From Desulfitobacterium sp050251735 (lineage in GTDB: Bacteria; Bacillota; Desulfitobacteriia; Desulfitobacteriales; Desulfitobacteriaceae), in NCBI GenBank assembly GCA_050251735.1, contig JBFWMF010000005.1, forward strand, positions 82,469-146,468: a DNA stretch of 64,000 bases, read 5' to 3'. Below are positions 8,379-17,433 of the stretch, in pieces (positions within the stretch are counted from its first letter, which is position 1; every line of letters begins with the position of its first letter). The position numbers and the translations under genes were made by a program. The notes under the pieces were generated by a model that was given only the letters and a program-made list of their open reading frames with translations, was not told where the DNA came from and did not search any database.

Positions 8379-8520
8379 TCATAGCTTTTTCCCGTTCTCC
8401 ATCACCCTTGCATGGGGGCAGGAGTCACAGCCTCCTCCACAACCGCCGCAGGGGTTATCTTTTTTTCCAGATCGATAGTACAGCTACGATAAACCCAATC
8501 GAATTAATGTCATTCTCCAT
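8379..8520 (-). pseudogene. FeoB-associated Cys-rich small membrane protein, frameshifted
   Basis: One frame from an ATG at 8520 gives a short hydrophobic stretch (INSIGFIVAVLSIW) ending at TAA. A shifted frame, open from 8483, gives LYYRSGKKDNPCGGCGGGC, then DSCPHARVMENGKKL, with stop at 8379. TM helix, basic linker and CxxCxxxC-type cluster is the layout of the small Cys-rich proteins usually found after feoB. A TAG at 8486-8484 breaks the Cys frame, so the gene appears disrupted near 8484-8490. No feoA or feoB is in the window. Confidence 0.6.
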
Positions 8521-8560
8521 AATGTCATTCCATTCTTCGCCAAATTCCCTTCGATAGCAA

Positions 8561-8606
8561 AAAAAGACCTAGCGCACAGACGTACGATCCTGCGGGTTAG
8601 GTCTTT
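8561..8606 (-). terminator. Terminator of the YitT gene
   Basis: AAAAGACCTA and TAGGTCTTTT form the stem. On the minus strand the hairpin is followed by eight T residues. It starts 11 bp after the stop of the gene at 8617. Confidence 0.8.
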
Positions 8607-8616
8607 TATCATGATA

Positions 8617-9525
8617 TCAATGAATATCTTTCTTCTTAAAGCGTCCGCCTTTGACCTCACCCACATCGCTAATGATCACAAAAGCTGAAGAATCAATTTC
8701 CCGAACAATATCCTTTATCTTTGCTTCTTCCAAGCGAGTAAACACACAAAAGACTATGCGCTTCACATCTCCTGTAAAAGACCCCTCACCTTGCAAAAAG
8801 GTTACACCGCGTCCCAGACGTGATGAAATTGCATCAGCTATCTCCTCGTATTGATCACTAATAATGTAGATCGATTTCATATCATCAAAGCCCTTAACCA
8901 CAATATCGATCGTCTTAAAGGCTATATAATACGTTAACATAGAGTATAAAGCATTATCTAACCCATAAACAAAAGCAGCCACAGCAAAAATAATAACATT
9001 GATGATCATGATAATTTCCCCCACGGAAAAGGGGGCTCTTTTTTCGATAAGAATGGCTAAGGTCTCTGTTCCATCTAAAACTCCACCCGAACGAATAACT
9101 AATCCTACCCCAAATCCTAGCAATAAGCCGCCAAAGACAACCGCAAGCAGTACATCCTGGACAAAGGGAGTTATGTGATGAAGATATAAAGTTGTAACAG
9201 ATAAAATGATAATCCCATAAAGCATACTCAGCGCGAAGGTTTTTCCTATTTGCTTATATCCTAAAAAGAAAAAGGGTAGATTGAGGAAAAATAAGTAAAC
9301 CCCTAAGTTTACCGAGGTTAAATGGGATAACATCATCGATACCCCTGTAACCCCACCATCAATTATCTGATTGGGAATGAGAATGCCTTCTAAGCCCAGG
9401 GCCATACTCATAGCACCCATGGTAATAAAAATTCCCCTTCTAACTAGGCTCCGTATCCTCATCTTCTGATGGCTCTTCACTTCTCTTTGTGGTAGCCCTA
9501 TGACCGCAGCCTGATCATCTCTCAA
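8617..9525 (-). CDS. YitT-family membrane protein (DUF161/DUF2179)
   Basis: 302 residues. The first about 200 have five to six TM helices with family motifs IIDGGVTGVSMML and VIRSGGVLDGTETLA. A soluble C-terminal DUF2179 domain (about 215-295; FDDMKSIYIISD, GRGVTFLQGEGSF) follows. The chosen start is TTG at 9525 with AAGGA nine bases upstream; an internal ATG at codon 22 would remove only a polar leader. Family function is not established. No operon partner: 141 bp separate it from the TVP38 gene. Confidence 0.88.
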   Translation of the reverse strand: MRDDQAAVIGLPQREVKSHQKMRIRSLVRRGIFITMGAMSMALGLEGILIPNQIIDGGVTGVSMMLSHLTSVNLGVYLFFLNLPFFFLGYKQIGKTFALSMLYGIIILSVTTLYLHHITPFVQDVLLAVVFGGLLLGFGVGLVIRSGGVLDGTETLAILIEKRAPFSVGEIIMIINVIIFAVAAFVYGLDNALYSMLTYYIAFKTIDIVVKGFDDMKSIYIISDQYEEIADAISSRLGRGVTFLQGEGSFTGDVKRIVFCVFTRLEEAKIKDIVREIDSSAFVIISDVGEVKGGRFKKKDIH

Positions 9526-9666
9526 TACGCATCATCCTTCTTCCCTTGCTTATTTACATCAGTGCTTCACTCATATCAATACAATTTAAACATAGATCTA
9601 TACAATTAATTTTATCTCGATAGGAGTTGATTAGACAATGTCATATTATGGAAAAAACCTACTTCT

Positions 9667-10479
9667 TTATCTTTGAATCGGAATCACCGTCGCAGCTTGG
9701 TAAGCTATCACTAAGAGGACAACGATTACGATGACCCAAAATATAATCTTGTGCCAATACAAATTCCATTGTTCCGTGATAAACTGGGTGCGATTCTGAT
9801 GCTCGACGAACTCACGAAGCCACCTTCTCTTCCACCATGCTAAAGCAAAGAAGAATAGCAGCAGAGCTAATGACACCACAACTGGATTTAGATTTTCATA
9901 GGTTAAGCCGTTCCCCATAAATACTAATACGGCATATCCAGGCAAGCGACCTGCTACAGAGATTAAGATCAGGGTGCGGATAGGAATAGCTGTTAATCCC
10001 GCAATAAATGCAATCAGGTCATCGGGGAAAGCCGGCAAAAGAAAAATAAAAAAGAATACCCAAGCACCTTTTTCCTTAGTAAGGTGATCAAAGCGGTCCA
10101 CGTTCTTTTTGGACACTACTCGTTCAACAAAAGGACGCCCCAGTTTTCGGGTGAGTATGAAAACCAGAGTAAAGCCAATAGTTGCTCCTATTATCGTGTA
10201 GAGCAAACCCAGGAAAGGGCCAAATAGAAAGCCCCCAATCACGCCAATGACCTGACCGGGTATAGGTGCAACTAAAATTTGCACGACCTGCATACTCATA
10301 AAAACCAGTGGTCCCCAAGTCCCGGAGCGAATGATAAGGTCTCTGATTTGATCAGGGTCACTCAAACGACTAAGGTAAGGCCAACCCCAATACAAAAGAG
10401 CGGCAAGGATGATTAATACACCTACTCCAATGATAATAAAAGATAAATAACTTTTTTTTGAATTCGAATCTTGATTCAT
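9667..10479 (-). CDS. TVP38/TMEM64 (DedA-like) membrane protein
   Basis: 270 residues with about six TM segments and the SNARE-associated/DedA core: PIPGQVIGVIGGFLFGP, a glycine-rich reentrant region, GATIGFTLVFILTRKLGRP, and LPAFPDDLIAFIAGLT. These proteins act in membrane lipid transport or homeostasis; the substrate here is unknown. The N-terminus is short and polar before the first helix (about 14-32). It is a single gene flanked by gaps of 141 and 184 bp. Confidence 0.88.
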   Translation of the reverse strand: MNQDSNSKKSYLSFIIIGVGVLIILAALLYWGWPYLSRLSDPDQIRDLIIRSGTWGPLVFMSMQVVQILVAPIPGQVIGVIGGFLFGPFLGLLYTIIGATIGFTLVFILTRKLGRPFVERVVSKKNVDRFDHLTKEKGAWVFFFIFLLPAFPDDLIAFIAGLTAIPIRTLILISVAGRLPGYAVLVFMGNGLTYENLNPVVVSLALLLFFFALAWWKRRWLREFVEHQNRTQFITEQWNLYWHKIIFWVIVIVVLLVIAYQAATVIPIQR

Positions 10480-10602
10480 TATCCTGCGTCCTTTATATAC
10501 TAGTCGAATATTCGTTGAATTCGTTCGATAAATGGCTCTTCATGTTCTTATTTAAATATAATTTTATCACACTATTATATCATTATATCCGCTAAATCAA
10601 TC

Positions 10603-10640
10603 AAAAAACTCCCGATTTCTTAAAATTAAAGATCGGGAGT
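10603..10640 (-). terminator. Terminator of the double glycosyltransferase gene
   Basis: ACTCCCGAT at 10608 pairs with ATCGGGAGT ending at 10640, and six T residues follow on the minus strand. It lies 24 bp after the stop at 10664. Confidence 0.88.
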
Positions 10641-10663
10641 CAATGTAACTCAAGGTAACTCAT

Positions 10664-12307
10664 CTAAATTTTTTTAATGTGTATATGCTTACTAATGAAT
10701 TTAGACCAGTTTTCGTCATTCTTATTAAGCTTGGCGTAATCCTTAAGCAAATTTTCAATTTCTTGCTCATAAATTACGTAATGAGGATTTTTCATAATAT
10801 GCTGATAGATATTCCTATAGGCGATTCGTTGCTTCTCGATATTAAAGGCTGAGGTCTGACGTCCAACTCTAACCAGTGTCAGGGGTTCATCTATGCCGCC
10901 AATCGGAGTATTGTAGGCGATATCGATCCACAAGCACACATCTTCACCGAAATCAAGGGTCTCGTCAAATGTTCGATTGATCAAAATTTCCCGTTTTATC
11001 ATGACAGTTGGGGTAGCAATGCCACAGCTTGCTAGGATCCTAGGAAAAACCTTGCCGTTAAACCGTCCGGTAGGAACGATCTCTCTAGGAATGCCAAGCA
11101 GGCTCATTCTCTGGTAAGATGTGTGCGAAAAAAACAGTCCATAAGTCTCCATATAATGAAGTTGCTTCTCAAGCTTTTCTGAAAGAAACAAATCATCGGA
11201 ATCTAAGAAAGCAATGTACTCGCCTGAAGCCAGGCTTATACCCAGGTTTCTTGCGGCTGAAACCCCTTGATGCTTTTGGTACACATAATGGAGCCGAGGA
11301 TCCTTCAACATTCTGATAGGGCTGATGTCGTCTGTTGAGCCATCATCAATGATTATTATTTCAAAATTTTTATAGGTCTGGGCTAGTACACTTCGTATGG
11401 TGTCAATCAACAAAGGGATTCTGTTGTAAAAAGGGACAATTACACTAATCTTCCCTTTTGCTTTTTCGGCAAGTGCTTCTGCGTACTTTTGAGCTTCTGC
11501 GTAATTAGTGAATCTCCGCAAAAATTCCGCCGTGTCTTGATAAAACCTATAGGGAGAACCGTCAATCTCGCACATTTCCTTAATCGATATCTTCTTAATT
11601 AAGGAAGTCCAAAGCCCATTACATTCTTTTAGAGTCAGTTCTTCTTTTCTAAGGGTTTGTTGTTCATCATGAATCCGTGTCCTAACATAAATACCCGGAA
11701 GGAAATGAACCTGAGCCTGCCTAAACATTTTAAACCAAAGGTCATAATCCTGGGCTAATTGTAACTTTTCATCGAAGAATCCTGTTTTCTCAAAATGACT
11801 TTTGTGTATTAGAAGGGTACACCCGTTGATTAGACCCTTCATAACTGTTAAGAGCGGAATATTTAATTGTTCTTTAGTGTAAAGACTGTCTGGCTTGACT
11901 TGGGAGACAGTTTGTGAAAGCCCATCAATGAGCTCATAACCGCCATAGACAATCGTATCTTTTAACTGCTGTTCTAATAGATAATCAACTTGAACTTTAA
12001 TTTTCTGAGGATAATACACATCATCATGACTCAGCCAAGAAAAATACTCTCCGCTCATATTTTCAATGGCTAAATTAAGCGCAGTAGAGACTCCACCATT
12101 TTCCTTGACTAAATATCTAATTCGATCACCGTAGGAAAGAGCAATTTGATCCGTAGCGCCCCCATCCATAGACCCATCGTTGATCACGATAACCTCAATG
12201 TTTGGATAAGTTTGTCCTAAGGCGCTGTCAATGGCTTCACGCATATACTTTGAACCATTATACACGGGAATGATAATAGATACCTTTGGAAGCATACTTT
12301 CCCCCAT
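10664..12307 (-). CDS. Bifunctional glycosyltransferase with two GT2 domains
   Basis: 547 residues holding two GT-A family 2 domains in tandem. Domain one (about 8-270) has VSIIIPVYNGSKYMREAI, NDGSMDG and SHDDVY as its metal-binding Asp motif. Domain two (about 290-530) has ISVIVPFYNRIPLLIDTI, DDGSTDD and FLDSDDLF. It would add two sugars to a glycan or lipid carrier. The ATG at 12307 has AAGGA upstream; a second ATG four codons in also has a purine-rich site. It lies 38 bp after the epimerase gene on the same strand, so the two form an envelope-glycan operon. Confidence 0.92.
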   Translation of the reverse strand: MGESMLPKVSIIIPVYNGSKYMREAIDSALGQTYPNIEVIVINDGSMDGGATDQIALSYGDRIRYLVKENGGVSTALNLAIENMSGEYFSWLSHDDVYYPQKIKVQVDYLLEQQLKDTIVYGGYELIDGLSQTVSQVKPDSLYTKEQLNIPLLTVMKGLINGCTLLIHKSHFEKTGFFDEKLQLAQDYDLWFKMFRQAQVHFLPGIYVRTRIHDEQQTLRKEELTLKECNGLWTSLIKKISIKEMCEIDGSPYRFYQDTAEFLRRFTNYAEAQKYAEALAEKAKGKISVIVPFYNRIPLLIDTIRSVLAQTYKNFEIIIIDDGSTDDISPIRMLKDPRLHYVYQKHQGVSAARNLGISLASGEYIAFLDSDDLFLSEKLEKQLHYMETYGLFFSHTSYQRMSLLGIPREIVPTGRFNGKVFPRILASCGIATPTVMIKREILINRTFDETLDFGEDVCLWIDIAYNTPIGGIDEPLTLVRVGRQTSAFNIEKQRIAYRNIYQHIMKNPHYVIYEQEIENLLKDYAKLNKNDENWSKFISKHIHIKKI

Positions 12308-12345
12308 ACTTCATCCTTCCTTATTGCACATATCCTCAGCCCTAA

Positions 12346-13260
12346 TTAATTCAACCCGTATACATTCCTCATCCATTCTAGGGTCCTAGGTATACCTTCT
12401 TCTAAAAAGACCTGAGGTTCATAACATAAATCTCGCTGGGCTTTGCTAATATCCGGTTGTTTAATTTTTGTGGTGAAGGGCTCTTCTTTTTTATAGGTGA
12501 CCTTGCTGTCACCCTTACCTAAATAATTCAGAATCTGATCTGAGACGGATTTCATATCATGCATTTCGATGCCGGCAATATTGTATACTTCCCCGGCTTT
12601 AAAATTCAGGGTGATATTAGCCAAGGCTCTTGCGCAGTCCTCAATGTAGAGCGCATTCCGTTGATGCCCCAAGTAAACGGTATAGGGAAGATCATGGAGA
12701 GCTTTATAAGCAAAGGTGCAAATAGCACTGCGATAGGGTGTGAAATATTCTCCGGGGCCATAGGTATTAAATATTCTGATCCGAACCACTTGATTACCAT
12801 GCATGAGCGCTTCATTAAGGATCTGCATTTCATTGACCCACTTCGTCATTGCATAGTCATTCATCTGCTTGATTTCCAGACGATCCATAACATCTTCAAC
12901 CATCAGTCCATCATAGTCACCATAGACTTCCGAGCTACTGGTGAACACCATTTTATAGCCATATTCAGTTTGTAAGCGCAGCAAATTTTTTGTACCCACA
13001 GCATTGGTCAGCCATAAGTCCTCATAATAATCTTCTCCATTCCAGCGGCCAAATTCAGCGGCAAGATGATAAACATAATCAAATGTAAGATGTTGAAAAA
13101 TAGTTTGCAATTGCCTAATGTTACTTACATCACAGCGATAATGATTGTTCTCATGACTATGCTTAAGATCACATACCCACACTTCATGCCCCATTCCCTT
13201 AAATTTCTCTACTAAATGCGTTCCAACGACTCCTTTTCCGCCAGTCACTAAAATTTTCAT
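12346..13260 (-). CDS. NAD-dependent nucleotide-sugar epimerase/dehydratase
   Basis: 304 residues of the extended SDR family. GGKGVVG near the N-terminus is the NAD-binding Gly motif, followed by DVSN and YHLAAEFG. The catalytic set is TSSSEVYGDYDG and YAMTK (Tyr/Lys). IFNTYGPGEY and ALYIEDCARAL are typical of UDP/GDP-sugar enzymes. Substrate cannot be assigned. It is the first gene of a two-gene unit with the double glycosyltransferase, which probably uses its product. Confidence 0.9.
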   Translation of the reverse strand: MKILVTGGKGVVGTHLVEKFKGMGHEVWVCDLKHSHENNHYRCDVSNIRQLQTIFQHLTFDYVYHLAAEFGRWNGEDYYEDLWLTNAVGTKNLLRLQTEYGYKMVFTSSSEVYGDYDGLMVEDVMDRLEIKQMNDYAMTKWVNEMQILNEALMHGNQVVRIRIFNTYGPGEYFTPYRSAICTFAYKALHDLPYTVYLGHQRNALYIEDCARALANITLNFKAGEVYNIAGIEMHDMKSVSDQILNYLGKGDSKVTYKKEEPFTTKIKQPDISKAQRDLCYEPQVFLEEGIPRTLEWMRNVYGLN

Positions 13261-13375
13261 ATAAACCCCCTATATCAAAATATCTAATCAAATTATCATG
13301 CGATGTATCATATGAAGCACTCTTTGGTAGAGACACCTTTAAAGTCAACACAGAAGAAATTTTAAAATTCAATAG

Positions 13376-13403
13376 TTGAAAATTCTGGCTTGAATGGTAC
13401 AAT
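13376..13403 (+). promoter_or_regulatory. Sigma-A-like promoter for the BMP lipoprotein gene
   Basis: TTGAAA at 13376 and TACAAT at 13398 are separated by 16 bases, 63 bp before the ATG at 13467. Confidence 0.6.
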
Positions 13404-13466
13404 GAATTAGGGATACATAATACATAAATATGCCAAAAAACAAGGAGATAAAAGGAGAAGAGGAAA

Positions 13467-14648
13467 ATGAAAAAAGTCACATCGGTGCTCTTAGTTCTTC
13501 TATTAGTAGCCCTTATGGTTACGGGCTGCGGCAGTACAGCCACCAAAAATCCGCCTAGTGCCGGAACAAACACCGAAGCTCCCAAGGACGGCTTTGAGAT
13601 TGCTCTCATCACCGACAAAGGCAATATCGATGACAAATCCTTCAACCAAGGCTCTTGGGAAGGTGTCGTTGAATTCGCTGAAGCCAATAATGTTACCCAC
13701 AAATATTACAAACCCGAAGAAGCTTCTGATACAGGCTACCTAGCTGCCATCGATCTAGCTGTCACTGGCGGCGCTAAGGTCATCGTCACACCGGGCTTCT
13801 TATTTGAAGTTCCTATCTTTGAAGCACAAACCAGATACCCTGAAGTTAAATTCATCCTCTTGGATGGAACTCCCCATACTGCTGATTACAAAACCTTTGA
13901 AACCAAAGAAAACGTAGCAAGTGTCCTCTACGCTGAAGAAGAGTCTGGCTACTTAGCCGGTTATGCTGCAGTTATGGACGGCATGACTAAGCTTGGTTTT
14001 ATGGGCGGAATGGCTGTTCCTGCAGTTCAAGCTTTTGGTTATGGCTATTTACAAGGTGCTGAAGCAGCTGCTGCAGAATTAGGTCTTGCCGATGGCGCTG
14101 TCTCGGCAATTTACCATTACACTGGTGATTTTGCAGAAACCGATACCAATAAAGCTACTGCAAAAACCATGTACCAAGGTGGCACAGAATTGATCTTCGC
14201 CTGTGGCGGTTCGGTTGGTAAGAGTGTCATGTCCGCAGCTGCTGAAGCCGGCAAAAAGGTCATCGGCGTCGACGTGGATCAAAGATATGATAGTGAAACC
14301 GTTATTACTTCGGCTACCAAAGGCCTGCGCGCTTCTGTTGTCCAAGTTCTCGAATCTATCTACAAGACGAATACCTGGAGTAATTTTGCCGGAAAAACAA
14401 CCTACTTTGATGCTAAAAATGATGGAATCGGCCTCCCCACTGTCGTCCTAGACAAACCCGACGGTAATGCTTTTGACCGTTTCCAAAAATTCACCAAAGA
14501 ACAATACGCAAAAGCTTATGCAACGCTTATTGATGGTTCTGTAGATCCTATCCGTACCATCACTGTAGCTGACCCTAACGGTTATGCTACTGCCGATGAA
14601 CTTGTTTCTGGACTTAAGCTTGCAAAAGTTAAGGTTGAAGTTAGATAA
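13467..14648 (+). CDS. BMP-family ABC transporter substrate-binding lipoprotein
   Basis: 393 residues. The lipoprotein signal ends in VTGC with the acylated Cys21, followed by a Ser/Asn/Thr-rich linker. The periplasmic-binding fold has the BMP/PnrA/Med motifs ALITDKGNIDDKSFNQGSWE, GFLFE, GFMGGMAVPAVQAFGYGY and VIGVDVDQRYD. Members bind purine nucleosides or related ligands. It heads an importer operon with an ATPase and two permeases. A terminator hairpin before the ATPase gene would make the binding protein in excess. Confidence 0.93.
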   Translation: MKKVTSVLLVLLLVALMVTGCGSTATKNPPSAGTNTEAPKDGFEIALITDKGNIDDKSFNQGSWEGVVEFAEANNVTHKYYKPEEASDTGYLAAIDLAVTGGAKVIVTPGFLFEVPIFEAQTRYPEVKFILLDGTPHTADYKTFETKENVASVLYAEEESGYLAGYAAVMDGMTKLGFMGGMAVPAVQAFGYGYLQGAEAAAAELGLADGAVSAIYHYTGDFAETDTNKATAKTMYQGGTELIFACGGSVGKSVMSAAAEAGKKVIGVDVDQRYDSETVITSATKGLRASVVQVLESIYKTNTWSNFAGKTTYFDAKNDGIGLPTVVLDKPDGNAFDRFQKFTKEQYAKAYATLIDGSVDPIRTITVADPNGYATADELVSGLKLAKVKVEVR

Positions 14649-14684
14649 TATCAATAACTAGCCTCATTTATGGCAACCTGTTAT

Positions 14685-14714
14685 AGGGGAAAGGGACTAC
14701 CCTTTCCCCTTTTC
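14685..14714 (+). terminator. Partial terminator inside the BMP transporter operon
   Basis: AGGGGAAAGGG pairs with CCCTTTCCCCT around a 4-base loop and is followed by a T-rich tract. Its place between the lipoprotein and ATPase genes fits transcript attenuation that sets subunit ratios. Confidence 0.75.
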
Positions 14715-14758
14715 CTTATTTTTCTGCAGTTGATTGATAACGAAGAAGAGAGGTTAGC

Positions 14759-16315
14759 ATGGACGATTATATTATTGAAATGCTCAATATCACTAAGGAG
14801 TTTCCCGGTATTAAAGCCAATGATAATATCACCCTGCGCTTAAAAAAGGGTGAAATACATGCTTTGTTGGGAGAGAACGGTGCCGGAAAATCCACCTTAA
14901 TGAGCGTTCTTTTTGGTTTATACCAGCCGGAGCACGGTGAAATCCGCAAGAATCAACAAGTTGTAAAAATCAACAACCCCAATGATGCTAACGCTCTAGG
15001 AATTGGCATGGTCCATCAGCACTTTAAGCTGGTGGAAATTTTTACTGTTCTCGATAATATCATTCTCGGGGTAGAGCCCCATAGCTTCGGATTTTTACAG
15101 AAGACAAAAGCCAAGGAAAAAGTCTTAGCCTTAAGTAAACAATATGGTCTGGAAGTGGATCCCGATGCTGTCATTGAAAAAATTTCGGTAGGAATGCAGC
15201 AACGGGTTGAGATTCTTAAAATGCTCTATCGAGATAATGAAATCTTGATTTTTGACGAGCCCACAGCCGTTTTAACCCCTCAGGAAATAGATGAACTGAT
15301 GGGAATCATGCGGCGTTTTGCTCAAGAAGGTAAATCGATCTTATTCATAACTCATAAATTAAACGAGATTATGGCAGTTGCCGATCGTTGCACCGTATTG
15401 CGTAAAGGACAATGGGTAGGCACTGTTAATATAAAGGAAACAACGAAAGAAGAGCTCTCGCGCATGATGGTCGGCCGGGACGTGAGCTTTAGAGTTAAAA
15501 AAGAAGAAAGCCATCCAGAAAAAGTGGTTTTGTCCGTTAAAAATATCACTGTCCCCTCGAAAACCAGTGAGAAGGATGCCGTGAACAACGTATCCTTCCA
15601 AGTTCGCGCTGGCCAAATTGTTTGTCTCGCAGGTATTGACGGCAATGGGCAGACTGAATTCGTCTCAGCTTTGACCGGCTTAGAAAAGCAGACAAGCGGA
15701 TCCATCACCCTTTGTGACATGGATATTACGAAAGCTTCCATTCGAACCCGCTCAAAAACTGGTATGAGCCATATACCCGAGGATCGCCACAAGTATGGAC
15801 TTGTTCTGGATTATACCTTAGAAGATAATCTGGTGATTCAGCGCTATTGGCAGCCGGAATTTCAACGCTTTGGTTTCCTTCAACGCCAAGCGATACGCTC
15901 CTATGCAGAACGATTGATCAAACAATACGACGTAAGAAGCGGGCAAGGCCCGCTGACTGTTGTCCGTAGCATGTCCGGTGGTAATCAACAAAAGGCGATT
16001 ATTGCTCGCGAAATCGATAAAGAGCATGAATTGCTGGTAGCTGTTCAACCCACCCGCGGGCTGGATGTGGGGGCCATCGAATATATTCACAAACAACTCG
16101 TGGCCGGCCGAAATGCCGGTAAGGCTGTTCTGCTGGTCTCTTTGGAGCTTGAAGAAGTCATGAACGTCAGCGACCGAATTTTGGTCATGTACGAGGGTGA
16201 AATTGTCGGCGAATTAGATCCCCAAACCACTACCGTCCAGGAGCTGGGTCTTTACATGTCAGGAGCAAAACGCAATCACCAAAAGGAGAACGAGCATGAA
16301 ACGATTCATCCATAG
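14759..16315 (+). CDS. Double-domain sugar/nucleoside ABC ATPase
   Basis: 518 residues with two ATP-binding domains. Domain one (about 5-240) is complete: GENGAGKST (38-46), signature ISVGMQQRVEI and DEPTAVLTP. Domain two (about 255-500) has a degenerate Walker A (GIDGNGQTE, no Lys) and Walker B with Gln in place of Asp (AVQPTRGLD), as is normal for RbsA/NupO-type ATPases. It energises the two permeases downstream and overlaps the first by 20 bases. Confidence 0.93.
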   Translation: MDDYIIEMLNITKEFPGIKANDNITLRLKKGEIHALLGENGAGKSTLMSVLFGLYQPEHGEIRKNQQVVKINNPNDANALGIGMVHQHFKLVEIFTVLDNIILGVEPHSFGFLQKTKAKEKVLALSKQYGLEVDPDAVIEKISVGMQQRVEILKMLYRDNEILIFDEPTAVLTPQEIDELMGIMRRFAQEGKSILFITHKLNEIMAVADRCTVLRKGQWVGTVNIKETTKEELSRMMVGRDVSFRVKKEESHPEKVVLSVKNITVPSKTSEKDAVNNVSFQVRAGQIVCLAGIDGNGQTEFVSALTGLEKQTSGSITLCDMDITKASIRTRSKTGMSHIPEDRHKYGLVLDYTLEDNLVIQRYWQPEFQRFGFLQRQAIRSYAERLIKQYDVRSGQGPLTVVRSMSGGNQQKAIIAREIDKEHELLVAVQPTRGLDVGAIEYIHKQLVAGRNAGKAVLLVSLELEEVMNVSDRILVMYEGEIVGELDPQTTTVQELGLYMSGAKRNHQKENEHETIHP

Positions 16316-17432
16316 TAAAAGCTTTTCCGCTTGGACTGCCGCCCTCATGTCCATCATTCTTGGCTTTGTTTTTGCATTTATCATCATGGCCATCGCCGAT
16401 CCTGACAATGCATTTTCTGGCTTGAAAATGCTGCTCATTGGTGGCTTTAAACGTTTTGCAGATGTAATTTACTATGCAACCCCAATCCTCATGACCGGAT
16501 TAGCTGTGGGCTTCGCCTTCAAAATGGGGCTCTTTAACATCGGGGCTTCCGGCCAATACACCATGGGCATGTTTTTTGCCCTATATGTAGGATTTATGTG
16601 GGAGCTCCCCGCTGGTGTCCATTGGGTGGCCTGCGTCCTCGCCGGTATGGTTGGCGGACTCCTCTGGGGCTTGATCCCAGGGATATTCAAAGCTATTCTG
16701 AACGTCCATGAGGTAATTACCTCTATCATGTTCAATTATATTGGTATGTACTTGGTGGATATGCTCATTCAAGGCAATGCTACTATGTATATTTCCTCCA
16801 AGACGCGAACAGCTTATCTTCCCGCAACCGCTCAATTGCCTACCTTAGGCATAGAACGTTCCAATGCCAATGTTTCTATTTTTATCGCCATATTTATTGC
16901 CGTGTCACTCTGGGTAATTTTGAATAAGACTACTTTTGGTTTTCAACTGAAAGCCACAGGGTTTAACAAGTATGCCAGTACCTATGCCGGAATGAACGGA
17001 AAGCGCAATATCATCCTTACCATGGGCATTGCTGGAGCCATGGCTGGGCTTGGTGGAGCCTTTGCGATCTTAGCACCCTCGACGATTGCCGGTAGCAGCA
17101 TGACTTATGAGCCCATCAACGTCATCGCTGCCAATGGCTTTAATGGAATTGCTGTAGCCCTCCTCGGTAGCAATAATCCCTTGGGAATTATTTTTTCGGC
17201 AATATTTATCTCCCATATTCAGAGGGGTGGTACCTTAGCAAGCCTCTACGGGTATAAACCGGAGATTATCGATATCGTGATTGCGGTCATTATCTATTTC
17301 TCAGCTTTTGCCATGCTGATGAACACCACGGTTGCCTCCTTCTTCAGGAAGCTTTTCAAAAAGAAAAATAGCATAGAAGAAGTTTCTTCTAGCCATCGTG
17401 ATAATTCTAGCGCTGCAAAGGAGGAGGCGTAG
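16296..17432 (+). CDS. ABC permease subunit 1 of the BMP-type importer
   Basis: 378 residues, about nine to ten TM helices, of the BPD_transp_2 (branched/ribose/nucleoside) family. FNIGASGQYTMGMFFALY and GLIPGIFKAILNVHEVITSIMFN are typical of the nucleoside group. The C-terminus is a charged cytosolic tail (KLFKKKNSIEEVSSS). The start overlaps the ATPase gene. It would form a heterodimeric channel with the next gene, whose start lies 1 base after this stop. Confidence 0.92.
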   Translation: MKRFIHSKSFSAWTAALMSIILGFVFAFIIMAIADPDNAFSGLKMLLIGGFKRFADVIYYATPILMTGLAVGFAFKMGLFNIGASGQYTMGMFFALYVGFMWELPAGVHWVACVLAGMVGGLLWGLIPGIFKAILNVHEVITSIMFNYIGMYLVDMLIQGNATMYISSKTRTAYLPATAQLPTLGIERSNANVSIFIAIFIAVSLWVILNKTTFGFQLKATGFNKYASTYAGMNGKRNIILTMGIAGAMAGLGGAFAILAPSTIAGSSMTYEPINVIAANGFNGIAVALLGSNNPLGIIFSAIFISHIQRGGTLASLYGYKPEIIDIVIAVIIYFSAFAMLMNTTVASFFRKLFKKKNSIEEVSSSHRDNSSAAKEEA

Positions 17433-17433
17433 T

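Noticed and set aside
12559..12975. 138-codon + strand ORF
   Set aside because: It is the antisense shadow of the epimerase gene, which has clear SDR motifs.
13261..13466. Purine-type riboswitch before the BMP importer
   Set aside because: No conserved junction sequences or terminator are present; only a promoter is visible.
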